A stretch of DNA of 64,000 nt from Petunia secreta (taxonomy: Eukaryota; Streptophyta; Magnoliopsida; Solanales; Solanaceae). How positions within the stretch are numbered: position 1 is the stretch's first letter; each line of letters opens with the position of its first letter. The position numbers and the translations under genes were made by a program. This document shows, piece by piece, positions 31,372 through 43,777 of the stretch. Where the stretch lies: assembly GCA_029990175.1 (NCBI GenBank), contig JARKIP010000049.1, positions 8,410,001 through 8,474,000 on the forward strand, written 5' to 3'. The notes below the pieces were generated by a model. The model had not been told where the DNA came from, did no database searches, and saw nothing but the letters and a program-made list of their open reading frames with translations.

Positions 31372-34300
31372 ATGGCGTCAACAAGTGCTCTCTCAACTGG
31401 GATTTCAAATCTTCATAATTTCTCCTCACTATCCTTCTGTAAGCTATTTTATTCTCATTTCTCTGTAATTATTTTAAAGACCTAATTGGTAATTTAATTG
31501 TTATGTCCAATTTATCTTACTTTGGTTAGTGATGAACTGTAGTCGAGGGTCTTCCGGAAACAGTCTCTCCACTTTGGTGGGGTAAGATCTGCGTACATCT
31601 CACATCTCCCGGACCCCACTAGTGGGATTCACTCGGATTGTTGTTGTTATTGGTTAGTGATGAACTGATGATGTGTAAATTGTAAGTTATTTATTAAATG
31701 GGATGCCTTTATGGCTTTTGTTTATGTTAGTAGTTTATAGAATGCCCTAAAAAATAAAGAGTGCTAAAGCTAGCAACTTTTTTGTTAAAAAATGCTAATA
31801 TTTATTGTAATTGCAAGATATTCCAACCTGTGATTTTTTTTTGACGTGGATGTGCCCTTCCCAGTCGAAATACACACACTGAGAGAAAACCTAGGAACAA
31901 ATTTGAAAAATATATACATGTGTTAAGTTTTCTAGCATTGCCACAAAATTGTAGTGGCGCAGTGGACTATACACTCGCTCACTTAAAAAAATTGTATATA
32001 CCTTTGTCTTGATATTTTTTGTATAACCATAAGATGTGGGAGGATCAATCGTCCATCCATAACTAAATATCTCAGGTTTGAGCTCTTAGAAGGGAAAAAT
32101 TCCTGGTAGGGAGGGTGCTTCTCCTTTAATGGGCCATACGTAGTACGAATTTGGATTAGTCGGGTCAGTGATATACTAGATGGTTAAACAAAATAAAGAC
32201 AATCTTTTTTTGTATAATCATTTGGTATTGGAGATTTATTGACCCGCCTAATCCAGATTCGCATTACGTAGCGCGCACTAAAGAGGAAGTGACTCTTACC
32301 ATAAGGTTTTTCAGTTTCGAAGCTCAAACACAGAGAGAAAAACATAGGAACGAGTTAGGTAAATATATACTTATGTTAGGTTTTCTCCTATTGCCACAAA
32401 GTAGTAATGGCGTGGTGGGACTATACACACACTGACGTATAAAATTTGTATCCACCTTTGTCTTAATATTTTATTGTACCATCAAGAGATGTGATAGGAT
32501 GGATCATCCATTCTTAACTAAAAAAGCGTACTTGATGTTAGGTAGTGCAAATTTGAATTAATCGGGCCAATGATATGCTAGATAATTAAACAAATTTAAG
32601 AGCATCTTTTTTTTGTATAATCATCTGGTATTCGAGATTCATTAGCCCGCCTAATCCAGATTCGCATTACGTAGCAGCCATTAAAGGAGAAACGATCCTT
32701 ACCATGAGGTTTTTTAGTTTCGATGCTCAAACACACACACGAATGCAAGAACAAATTTGCAAATATATACTTATGTTAAGTTCACTTCCATTGCCACAAA
32801 GTAGTAGCTGGCGTGGTGGGATTATATACTCGTTGACTTAAAAAGTTTTGCATCTACCTTTGTCTTGACATTTTATTGTACCACCAAGATATATGGTAGG
32901 ATGTATCCTCCATCCTTAATTAGAAATCTCAGGTTCAGGTTCGATCCCTCATAATGGAGAAATTCCTTGTAAGGAGTGCACTTTTCCTTTATTGAGTGCT
33001 ACGTAGTGCGAATTTGAATTAGTCGGGCTAGTGATATACTAGATGGTTAAACAAAATAAATGCATCTTTTTTTGCATAATCATTTGGTATTCGAGATTCA
33101 TTGACCCGCTTAATCCAGATTCGCTTTATGTGGCGCCTTTAAAGGGCAAACGATCCATATCATGAGGTTTTTCAGTTTCGAGGCTCAAACACACACACAC
33201 ACACACACTCACAAAAAAACATAGGAACAAGTGGAAAATATAGTTAGGTCTGCTCCTATTGCCACAAAGTAGTAGAGCGTGGTGGGGCTATCCATACATT
33301 GACTTAAAAAATCGTCCATCCTTAGCTAAAAATTTCAAGTTCGAGCCCTCAAAATGGACAAATTCCTGGTTGGGAGCGCGTTTTCCCTTTAATTGGAACT
33401 AAGTAGTGCAAATTTGAATTAGTCGGGCCAGTGATATACTAGATAATTAAACAAGTTAAAGGCATCTTCTTTTGTTTAATCATCTGGTACTCGAGATGCA
33501 TTGGTCCGCCTAATCCAGATTCGCATTATGTAGCGCCCATTAAAGGGGAAACAATCCCTACAGTAGGTTTTTCAGTTTCGAAGCTCATATACACACACAA
33601 ACGTAGGAACAAAATTTTAAAATATTTACTTATGTTTGCTCCTATTGTCACAAAGTAGTAGTGGCGTGGTGGGACTATACTCCCACCGTCTTAAAAAATT
33701 TGGATCCACCTTTATCTTGTTTTTCTTTGTATACCACCATGAGTGTGGTAGGATGGATCGTCCATCCTTAATTAGAAATCTAAAGTTCGAGCCCTCAGAA
33801 TGGAGTAATTTCTGGTAAGAACCACGTTTCCCCTTTAATGGGTCCTATGTAGTGCGAATTTGAATTAGTTGGGTCAATAATATACTAGATGGTTAAACAA
33901 AATAAAGACATTTTTTTTGTATAATCGTCTGGTATTCGAGACTTATTGACCCGTCTAATCTAGATTCGCTTTACGTAGGGCCTATTAAAGGGGAAACGAC
34001 CTCTATCATGAGGATTTTCAGTTTTGAAGCTCAAACACACACACAAACATAGCTTGAAAAAATTTACTTATGTTAAGTTTGCTCTCATTGCCACAAAGTA
34101 GTAGTGGCATGGTGCGTCAATACACCCATAGGCTTAAAAAGTTTGTGTCCACCTTTGTCTTGACATTTCATTGTACCAACAAAAGATGTGGTCGGAGAAA
34201 TCGTCCATCCTTAACTAGAAATCTTAGGTTTTCCCTCAAAATAGAAAAAGTCCTGGTAGGAAGCGCGCTTCTCCGTTAATGGGCGCTAGGTAGTGCAAAC

Positions 34301-37300
34301 TTGAATTAGTCGACCAGTGATATACTAAATGGTTGACAAGATAAAGACATCTTCTTTTGTATAACCATCTAGTACTCGAGCACCACTGAACCGCCTAATC
34401 CCAATTTGCTTTACGTAGCGCCCATTAAACGAAAAGAGATCGTGTTCATGAGGTTTTTCGGTTTCGAAGCTTAAACACACTCAAACAAACATAGAACAAA
34501 TTTGAAAAATATATAGTTATGTTAAATTTGTTCCCATTGCCACAAAGTAGTTGTGGAGTGGTGGGACTATACACCCAGTATATTTAAAAAATTGTTTCCA
34601 CCTTTGTCTTGACATTTTATTGTACCACCGGGAGATGTGGTAGGATGGATCGTCCACACTTATCTAGAAGTTTTAGGTTCGACTATTGGAACGGAGAAAT
34701 AATGGGTAAGGAACGTGCTTCCCCTTAATAAGCCATATGTGGTGTGAATTTGAATTAGTCGGGCCAATAATATACTAGATGATTAAACAAAATGAAGATA
34801 TTTTTTTATTTAATCATCTAGTATCGGGAACTTATTGGCCCGCCTAATTCAGATTCACACCACATAACGCCCGTTAAACGGGGAAGCTATCCCTACCGGA
34901 AAGTATTCCATTTTGAGGCTCAAACAAACACACAAACATAGGAACAAATTTGGAAATTATATACTTATGTTAAGTTTGCTCCCATTGCTACAGAGTAGTA
35001 GTGCCTGTTAGGACACGCTCTACTTAAAAAATTTGTATCCACCTTTGTCTTGACGTTTTATTGTACCACCAAGAGTCGTGGTAGGATGGATCGTTCATCT
35101 CTAACTAGAAGTCTCAAGTTCAGCCAATAGAATTGAGAAATTCCCGGTAGGGAGGGCGTTTCCCCTTAGTGAGCCATATGTGGTGCGAATTTGAATTAAT
35201 CGGGCCAGTGATATACTAAATGGTTAAACAATCTAAAGGCTTTTTTTTTTTTTTTTTTTGTATAATCATCTGGTATACTGAACTCATTGGCCCGCCTAAT
35301 CCAGATTCGCACTATGTAGCGCCTATTGAAGGAGGAAGTGATCCCTTCCCGGAGGTTTTCCATTTCGAGGCTCAAACTTGAGACTTCTGTACAGGGTGGA
35401 GGAATCTGCCCATCTCACCACACTCGTTGGTCGTCCTTTGCAGTTTGCCCTGACATTTGTCTTTCCATTGCCATATGCAAACCAAGATAATATCTTAGAT
35501 AAAATTTAACAACAATGGAGGGAATACAATCAATCTTTTGAACTTTTCCATCAACAGCCACTGCATCCCACTCTATCCGCAGATTATGTGTTTTTCATTA
35601 TCTTCACGTGTGTAGAAGTGGTTGTGAAGGTTTGATTCAGTAATGAATAAGTTTGAGGGGGAGTACTTTGTTTTCAGCTATGAAATATATTAACTTTCCT
35701 CTTACTTGTACTAACGTGCCTTTATCATCAAGAGGAAAACCTCAGTCTTAGAGAAAAGGTTGTTGATTTATGATCAGGTTGTGTTCCAGTCATTTTTTGG
35801 AACATCGCCTGGAGTTAGAGAGAAATGGCTTTTATTTCGTCAAAGTTTCCTTTTGTTTCAACCTTCTTCTGCTTAGAGAAAAGGTTGTTGATTTCTTTTT
35901 CCTTTTCAAAAAAAGGAAAAAGGTTGTTGATTTATGATCAGGTCATGTTCCAGTCATTTTTGGAAAATCATCTGGAGTTAGAGAGAAATGGCTTTTATGA
36001 TAGACCCTTTCAATGAGTTATATTGATCTTAAAATGTGTAAGAGGATGAACTGGGCTTCGCTGACATCTACTCTGCCCAGTTGGGTGTTAATTCTTGCCT
36101 TCTGTACTTTGTGGCAGTGCAGGGTCCATATGTATGGTTCAGGTCTTACATTCTTGGAGTTCTTTATCTAGCATTGAATTTTACTCTTTCAAGTGCCAGT
36201 AAATTTTTTTTTCTTAAAAGAAAATATTGTACCTCCACTGGAAACTAAGTACAATGAAATAAAATATTTCACATATTTGGTCTTTGCAGGCAAACCAAGT
36301 CCTAAAGTAAATCAAGTTGCCATGTGGACTTTATCAAGATCTGGCTGTAAAAAGGTTTTAGATAATCCCAGACCTCTGCAAATATGTGCTCTGTTTGGAG
36401 GAAAAAAAGATAATAATGATGCTTCTTCAAAGGTATCTAAGTATATTTCTTGGATGTATAGGATTTTGTCGGTTACATTACTTTCAGTCTATCTTGTTCG
36501 ATGAATGGTCGGTAAATCTTATGAGCTATATATTCATGCAGATAACAAGCATATTGCAAAATCTATTTCTGCTAGCTTGCTAATATTATATCTGCGAGTA
36601 AATGAATCAAGTTCATCGTGTTGTTTGGTAATTAATTTGACATTAAGTTCATTCTCAATTTGACAGTAAGCTAGAGCTATTTCAAGAAACATGGTTGTTT
36701 GGGAGTTTTGTTTCTAAAACTTTAAGTTTGAAGAAATTCCGTGGAAAGAAAAATTTCAATTAAACAATTCGTGTTGACATCAGTATCTCCCTTCATAGTG
36801 GCTAATGGATTTAGACTATACAATGCCTTGAAGGCCCCGAGGGTGGGCAACGATTGATCCTTCCATGAACTAACAGTGGGTAGTAAAAGTTTGTAACCTT
36901 GAACTGGCTTATGAGTCTTCTTTACGTCCATTTGTCAAATACTAAAAATCAGCTACACTATTTTATTCAAGGTAATGTACAACTTTAGTGATTCTATAAC
37001 ACTCATAAAGGAGGTTCACACAATAGAACACATCTTCATCACAAGGGTAAGTTTGAATCAATTCATGGAAGCTGTGTGTTGGGAAGCTCAAAAACTTGAC
37101 ATCTCAAAGTGCAAGGATCACCATGATGGGAGGTGTTGACAACCTGATTAAGCAGCGGAACTTGTTCGTGGATAAAAAAGCAGATAAACTTTTTCTGTTT
37201 AAATTTAAAGCTCGTTAGCCTCAAACCTTGGGTTACCGTGAGCTATGTTGCTTGGATCCTCCAAAAATGTTGCCGGGTGCGTGTCGGATCCTCCAAAATT

Positions 37301-40038
37301 AATGCATTTTTGGAGGATCCGACACGGGTGCGACAGAAATTTGGAGGATCCGAGCAACATAGACCGTGAGTGGAAGTGCTGACAATCCAATGAAACAAAG
37401 TTAACTTTGTTATCAACAGAAAGATGGAGGAATAGCCATTTTTCTTTTTTGAATTTTCAGGAGTTTGACGTGGGAAGATACTGTGAAATATTTTTCCTTT
37501 TTAACTTTTTTTTAACCTAGCATGATGGGTCTGTCATGGCAGTTTCACGTCCATAGGAAATGCTATGATTCTCTGAGAAGTCATGCAGACTTAGCTAAAA
37601 AGAAAACACAAAGCAAAATATTGATAGATACGTGACCAACTAGTGGTATTAACAGTTAGTCGCGTTGTTACTATTAAATTACGTGAAGTCTTGGCACATA
37701 CTAGTTGGGATTACGTTGCCCTTAAAAGGCAATTATTGGGTGTTCGAATGAAATGAGTCCTAATGGGACATCACGACGAGATCCTAATCTCGAAACAAAA
37801 CAAAATGGGTGTATGGCTAAATTGGTAGACGGGACAGACTTATAAGATTGAGCCTTGGTATGGAAACTTACTTAGTGATCACCTTCAAATTCAGAGAAAC
37901 CCTGGAATTAACAAAATGGCAATCAAATCGACCAAACTAGTATGGAATTGAGGAATATTTTTTGTTGTTATTTTTGTTGTTTCACTTCATTGTAATGCAG
38001 TCAACTTCAAATGTATAAGCTGCTCCTCAGCCTGAGCATGCTTGTATATTCCTACATTCAACTTTCTTGTGCTTCACTCATCAAAAATGTCGTATTGTTT
38101 CACTGCGACCAACCTCACGAACCTCATGCTGCGTATCTTGATCTTAGGCAGGTCTTCTGGGCAACATGCAAAACTTATACGAGACGGTGAAGAAGGCACA
38201 AAATGTGGTTCAAGTTGAAGCAGTGCGAGTACAAAAGGAGCTCGCTGCGTATGTTTATAGTAAAGTTTGTAATATGTTTTAACTTTTATGTGAGCTATCT
38301 TATGCGAACAGCATGTATCATTTTTTTCCTTATTCTGTTTTGGTGGTTTTTATTTTCAGAGCAGAATTTGATGGTTATTGTGAAGGTGAACTGATCAAGG
38401 TATGATCTTTTCTGTTTTATTTTGGTGACATTTAACTGAAGAGTTGTCTTCTAACTGATCTAACTGAATACTGATTCAAGTCGTGAGTTGGTCTGTTAAG
38501 CAAGCTTTAGAACCATTAACTATGTGGAATGCGGTTATTGCTTGACCAGCTCACTTCGTTCATAGTCCAAAGAATGGTGCTGTTGAGAGCAGATTGCAAA
38601 TTCTCAAAACTGAAGTTCCATACCCCATGCAGTGGAACTGTATGTTTAGTTAAAGCACGTGCAACCTGTTGCGAAACAGCAAAATGGTTTTAGCTTTTAT
38701 TTGGAGTTCTTCCTCCACCACTTAGATTTCTCCACCTCCCTGTCCTCTCTTTCACTCTCTCTCTCTCATGATAGAATTAATATAAACATATCTAGACAGA
38801 TCATCATAAGTCAGAAATGTAAGAGAATTTCCAATATAGATACAATTTTATGAGAACTTATCAACAAACACCATTTGCAGGTAACACTGTCTGGGAATCA
38901 GCAACCTATACGTACTGAAATTACTGAGGCTGCCATGGAATTGGGGGCAGAAGTGAGTATATATTGTATAAAGCATCTGAATTGTGTACTTCCATCTTAT
39001 TTGACCTGTCAAGCCTGTTAGGCTGTTACATACTTGGTCCTTTGCAGATGGATGTATTGTTAATCATCTTTTGCTCTAGGCATCAAGAAATAGTTTTATT
39101 TTCTGTAGTTTACCAAGGAGCTAACTCTTATTGTGCCCATTGAGATCATTGTGCTCTTAATCAATGCATGCTTGTCCTTTTAACTATTTCTTATACCCAT
39201 TTTCTTCTTTCTCGAGAATTCAAGATTTTTTTTTAAAAAAAAAAAATTGAAGTGAGTCGACTATGCAAGTGGTGTTTGCTATTTACTCGTTCTGTCTGAG
39301 CAAATGAAGTTTTTCATGCATATTTCCATCCTTACTCTAAGATGAAGACTGGACTTTTCAACACCACATGCTAGCGTTAATGACTTTTTACTTCTCGCAT
39401 CCCTCTTTTCTCACTTGCAGTCTGTTAGTGCCTTGTTTGTAGTTTGTGTTGAACTCTAGCCTAGTGGTTTCTTATTCTTTTCTCGTTAAAGGTGTTTGTA
39501 ATTGGTAAGAATATCCCACATTTCATGAAAGAAATCTCCGGGCAGGGTACTTGATTTGGTTGTGTTGTTTAATTGGTCTATACATTGTGGCTTTCCCCTT
39601 TCAGGGAGCTCCCTGTAGTATCAAGAATATATGAATCCCTGCGATTTGTGAAACTTCAGTTGCCAAATGTTGTGAGAGTTTGAATATTTTTCTTATGCAG
39701 AAACTTTCACTTTTGATTACGGAGGCATACAAGGATGCACATCAGAAAAGTGTACTAGTAAGTACCTCAAACTTCTCTAGTTACTATTCCATTTTGTTAA
39801 AGCATAGACTCTAAGAGGATGAACATTGGTTTCCTATCTATATACATGTGATGAGGCACTTCACAAGTTGATTAGTCCTCACTTGTCGCAAATTATGTAA
39901 GAAACTAGTATAATTGTATGGGTAGATTTTATATATCCTAAGATGGACCTAATGTTTCAGGCAATGAAGGAAAGAATGAACGATCTCGCGCAGAGCTTGG
40001 GAATGCCAGCAGGCCTCGGTGAAGGATTCAAGCAGTGA
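31372..40038 (+). CDS. Chloroplast nucleoid-associated protein, YbaB/EbfC family (STIC2-like)
   Basis: Exons 31372-31438, 36290-36432, 38148-38248, 38360-38399, 38881-38952, 39701-39757, 39961-40038; all GT-AG with consistent phases; 185 residues, near the roughly 180 of the Arabidopsis proteins At4g30620/At2g24020. Residues 1 to about 60 are Ser-rich and basic, a plastid transit peptide, ending near ICALFGGKKDNNDASSK. The YbaB domain follows: GLLGNMQNLYETVKKAQNVV, then AEFDGYCEGELIKVTLSGNQ, EITEAAMELGAEKLSLLITE and AYKDAHQKSV, ending MNDLAQSLGMPAGLGEGFKQ. Bacterial YbaB binds DNA as a dimer. In plants STIC2 is linked to the thylakoid protein-targeting pathway with Alb3/Alb4 and cpSRP54, so DNA binding should not be assumed. 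The first intron (4.85 kb) contains a repeat array; intron 2 holds a palindromic MITE. Confidence 0.93.
31540..31649 (+). repeat. TS-family SINE with perfect 18-bp target duplication
   Basis: The body starts TAGTCGAGGGTCTTCCGG and ends in a TTGTTGTTA tail. The 18-mer TTGGTTAGTGATGAACTG stands on both sides (31522-31539 and 31650-31667). The copy is only 110 bp, so it integrated already 5'-truncated. It lies 102 bases into intron 1 of the YbaB/STIC2-like gene. Confidence 0.92.
31888..35430 (+). repeat. Eight-unit tandem array of SINE-derived hairpin repeats in intron 1
   Basis: Units of about 400-460 bp repeat eight times; the landmark TTGAATTA recurs at 32158, 32560, 33021, 33421, 33867, 34308, 34757 and 35198 (last base). 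Each unit runs: an ACACAC-rich start, ATAGGAACAAATTTG, TTGCCACAAAGTAGTAG, a tRNA-like block with a box B-like AGGTTCGAGCCC, then GTAGTGCGAATTTGAATTAG, ATACTAGATGGTTAAACAA, a T-rich spacer, and an inverted copy ATCATCTGGTATTCGAG ... CCAGATTCGCATTACGTAG. Every unit can therefore fold back on itself. Units differ by many point changes, so the array is old. Confidence 0.9.
35752..36003 (+). repeat. Imperfect direct repeat near the end of intron 1
   Basis: AGAGAAAAGGTTGTTGATTT ... GAGTTAGAGAGAAATGGC occurs at about 35751-35829 and again at about 35920-35996, with a further partial copy of the first line at 35876-35897. About 80 bp per copy. Confidence 0.75.
37243..37362. mobile_element. Palindromic 120-bp MITE with 8-bp duplication
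   Basis: Starts CTATGTTGCTTGGATCCTCC and ends GGAGGATCCGAGCAACATAG; nearly the whole element is self-complementary around a centre near 37300. ACCGTGAG stands on both sides (37235-37242 and 37363-37370), an exact 8-bp duplication, as hAT elements make. It sits in intron 2 of the YbaB/STIC2-like gene. Similar TTGCTCGGATCCTCC repeats are widespread in Solanaceae. Confidence 0.9.
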
Positions 40039-40525
40039 AATTGTCTCATGAGGACAAGGAGGCATGCTTCACTGGAGTTTCAATTTTGTACACTAGCAGA
40101 CATTAGTATATTTGCATTAACCTCATGAATACAACTTTATTGAATTGTAATTTACCAATAAGATTATGTATTCAAAGCTTTTGGATTGAACTTGCAAATT
40201 CTTAACACGATGAATAGAATTGTTCAACGAATCATTGATTCAACAACTCCTGAAAACAAAAACATTAAAGAAAATTAGTACTATTTTCAATGTGATGTTA
40301 AATTAATTTAAACGCAGACTGGCCTATTTTGTTCTAGTTCCCGAACGTAAATAATTAAGTACATAGTTTGTTATCATGCTTATAATCCAAGTGTAATTGG
40401 TAACAATTATTTGCACAATAGGTGCGTGGTTGATTCTCACCATCCTACTTTTCACTCCTTTCCCTTTTCTCTCATGTTATAGAATTTTCCTCTTTTCTGA
40501 AAAAGTAAAAATAAAAATACATGTC
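40039..40525 (+). other. 3' UTR and downstream DNA of the YbaB/STIC2-like gene
   Basis: Non-coding; AATAAG near 40158 is a possible polyadenylation signal. No other feature. Confidence 0.45.
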
Positions 40526-40527
40526 TC

Positions 40528-40752
40528 GTATTTAAATATCGACATAATTTTTGCAGTAAAAGAGAAGACAATGGTATTCCCTGAATTTAGAATTAGTATT
40601 TTTTGTCATGTTCTAAATTCAGGGAATACCATTGTCTTCTCTTTTACTGCAAAAGAAACTTTCTTTATTTAAATATCGACATAATTTTTGCAGTAAAGGA
40701 GAAGACAATGGTATTCCCTGAATTTAGAACATGACAAAAAATACTAATTCTT
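40528..40752. repeat. Direct-inverted-direct triplication
   Basis: A segment containing CGACATAATTTTTGCAGTAA and GACAATGGTATTCCCTGAAT is present on plus at about 40530-40600, inverted at about 40610-40652 and on plus again at about 40670-40735. A second nested inversion involves AATTAGTATTTTTTGTCATG (about 40591-40610), which reappears inverted at about 40726-40750. A 24-base piece, GAACATGACAAAAAATACTA plus ATTC, recurs at about 41282-41305. Confidence 0.85.
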
Positions 40753-42640
40753 TATCAGTTTATATAATACACTTTCTTCTTTTTTGAAATACCGTACAAT
40801 TGTTATCATTATCAGTTTATATAATATTATTCCTTTAAATTTTATATTATATATAAGTGAACAGTTGAGTTCCTTGCGATGATGCATTCTAGTTGGAAGT
40901 TGGTTCAATTTTCACCAGCCTTTCAGGTCGTCACTCATATCAATTAATCCTTATACCTCAATTTATGTATGTATTTCTTAAAAATGTATTTCAGGTATTA
41001 CAATTAAATTTGTATTTAGTTGAGTCTTAGGCGACCGTTTATATCTTAATTTGACCGGTTGATGAGCAATTTACATTGACAAGTGATCGGTCTACTAAGT
41101 ATTAATTCGAAAACAGTGCAAGCATCAAATTCGAAGGAACGGATAATGATGATTTCGATGAGGCTATATAGCAAGTTTGATTCAAGGACAAATATGATCA
41201 AATACGTGAAGTTAAACGACAGACTCACGAATTATGATGAGAAGACCAGACGAATGCAAGCGATCGATTCTATATGATTCCGAACATGACAAAAAATACT
41301 AATTCCGCTTAATATCAAGTGAACGATTTAACAAGATTCGATGAAGAATGCGAAATTATGATGACAACGCTAAGCAAGCAAGACTATGTAAATTAATCGA
41401 TGACATGGTTGATAAAACGATAAAATTGCAGTTAGTGGATTAATGATAATTTTATCGAAACAGTGCTAAGATCAAAATAATAATAACTTCTTAACGTGAC
41501 CGATGACAATAAACAAATATATCAAGCAACGAATTAATGGCACAGTCTATATTATAGTAGTAAATTAATGCGATCAATGACGATGAGCAAATATATCTGA
41601 TGATCAAAATAGCTTGCGAACAACGAAATAAATAAAATGTAATAAATTGATAAATAAAAGCAGTAAAACTTATTGTGTTAATCGATCGAAGATTGGTGTT
41701 CCATTGAAAGAAGTGAATCCTCCTCCAGACTTGAACCAAACTGCGACTTATGTTCAATACAATGATTCTGTTAATGGCGAATTTGAGATAATGAGGATGT
41801 AATTGATTGAAGAAAGGGATACTTTTGTTCAGAAGAACGTAAGTTTACAAATGGAGAAATGGGGGCTTATTTATAAGTCAGCGAAGTTTGAAGTTTCCAA
41901 TCCTAGAAGAACTCTACTCTCCCACATCTGTCCAGCAGTTACCCACGTCCAACAAATTGTGCTAGATCCGTTCCGATAAAAGCGGGATAAGATCAGACGT
42001 TGTTATCAAATAAAACAATTGCCTTCGAAATATTCCGATCACAATCCAACGCAATCGATCACTTCACTATTTTCAATCCGACCTTGTATCATTATGTCTT
42101 CGGAAACTGTTCTCACCTTGCCACGTAGCTGACCACGTGTCCTTTGCGTGATCTGACAGAAATCGACCAATACAATGCAGTACTATTTTTTTTTAGTCTA
42201 TTAGAAAAAAGAATGCCACCTTTCATAGGTTATTAGAATTTAGAACCATCTACTGCTATGAAATGATCTCAACAACACAAATTTTTATAGCTTATTTTAG
42301 GCTATAAATATCAAAAATATTTTTTTCCGTAAACTCCGTATCAAGTCAAACCCCTCATAAAATGGGACGGAAAATCTATTTTCACTTAACAATTTTGAAA
42401 AAAAAAAAAACGTCTACACCACAGACCCCACTATAGAAAGTTTTTTGGTACTTTAAGAAAAACTTTGAAATTACTATCCAACCAAAATTAATTTTTGGAA
42501 ACATATTTAAAAATATTAAAAGTAAAACCAAAAACCTTATTACACATGAAATTCCTATCCATGTAGGAATAAGTAACACATTTTATTCATGAAATAAGAT
42601 TACAAATTTGGTCATAACAAGGACAACAAAGTCAAAGCTG
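40753..42640. other. Intergenic DNA, possibly degraded repeats
   Basis: No gene. The 41050-41810 part has many short GA-rich words (GATGAT, AATTGATCGA-like) but no recognisable element. The distal part from 42400 is promoter of the next gene. Confidence 0.45.
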
Positions 42641-42651
42641 GCGTCTCCTCA

Positions 42652-42659
42652 TATAAATA
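42652..42659 (+). promoter_or_regulatory. TATA box of the SRP receptor gene
   Basis: TATAAATA, followed within 40-130 bases by a CT-rich leader. The leader exon ends at 42787 and a 5' UTR intron (42788-43756, GT-AG) separates it from the start codon. Confidence 0.6.
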
Positions 42660-43214
42660 CTCAATACATTCCCTTCTTTCCCTTCAATTTTTCATTTTCA
42701 TTTTTTTCTTTTTAAATTCAATTCGTTCCTTTTACCTTTTCCTCCAAAAATTCACAAAATCCTTAACAGTTACAAACAAATTGATAGGTATGAATCCGAT
42801 TTCTTTTACTTAAGCTTACATAATTTATTTGTTTGTAATTCTCGTTTTTTTTGGTTAGGGTTAGCTTGTTTTATTATGTTTATTTTTTCGATCTGTGATT
42901 TGTTATTGTTTAACGGTGCTCGGATTTAGGTTTTTGTGGTTAGATTTCAATTGGATCTTATTTTTTGTTTAATTGAGTAAATAAATTTTGAATAAATAGT
43001 TTTAATTGATTGATTGTACTTTTATTGCTTTTGTGTGATTTCATCAATTAGAATTCCAATTCTATTCGTTGATGATATGCTGTGTATGATCTGGACAATA
43101 AATTCGATATATCGGCCTTTTTTCAATCTATAAACTACTACTCCTATTAGTTTAGAAAATTAATTTTTTTTACCATTTGGGAGTGAATTGGTCGAAATAG
43201 AGCGAATTAAGCAT

Positions 43215-43375
43215 CTAGGGCTGTGGTCTAGCAGTTAGAGCACACTTCTGATGTATGGACTAGGCACGTCACAGGCTTGAACTGTATACGGAGCCTGATC
43301 TTTAAGTGGGGAAGCATGGAGTGGTGGGGCTGTTATCCAATGGTCCATGGGGATTTTTTGGTTACCAGTAAGAAA
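43215..43375 (+). repeat. tRNA-derived SINE-like repeat in the 5' UTR intron
   Basis: GGGCTGTGGTCTAGCAGTTA has a tRNA box A-like pattern, and CAGGCTTGAACTG a weak box B. The following AGCATGGAGTGGTGGGGCTG resembles a SINE body. No target duplication was found. Confidence 0.5.
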
Positions 43376-43777
43376 AAGAATATAGCATAATAAATATAGA
43401 GGATTTATGTAACAGACCGGAAAAGCTTGAGGTTGTGGTATAGCTAATTGATTGATATTATTTGTTTAACCCTCTTGTAGCTCCCCATCCTTTGATATGT
43501 GAAGTTTCCAAATTCTAGAAATTTTTTATTACGACCAACTTTTTTGGGTAGCTTTTTCCTTCTTGATTGCTTCACTTTCCTCTTTTAAGTGAAGAAAAGT
43601 TCCTTGTTCCCACTCCTTGAATCTTTTATGTGACCTGGTTTGGATTCTCTGTTTCAAAACTACCTTAATGACTGCTAGTTTTGTTTTCATTTGTTTTAAG
43701 GGGTTTAATCTGACAAGAAGTGAATTTTTGAATATCCTACATTTTTTGGTTTGCAGGGGTATATTTAGAATCCAGAG

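Noticed and set aside
36193..36504. Independent 103-codon gene
   Set aside because: Its core is exon 2 of the YbaB/STIC2-like gene with intron read-through on both sides.
43215..43375. tRNA gene in the SRP receptor leader intron
   Set aside because: Cloverleaf cannot be formed; SINE-like.
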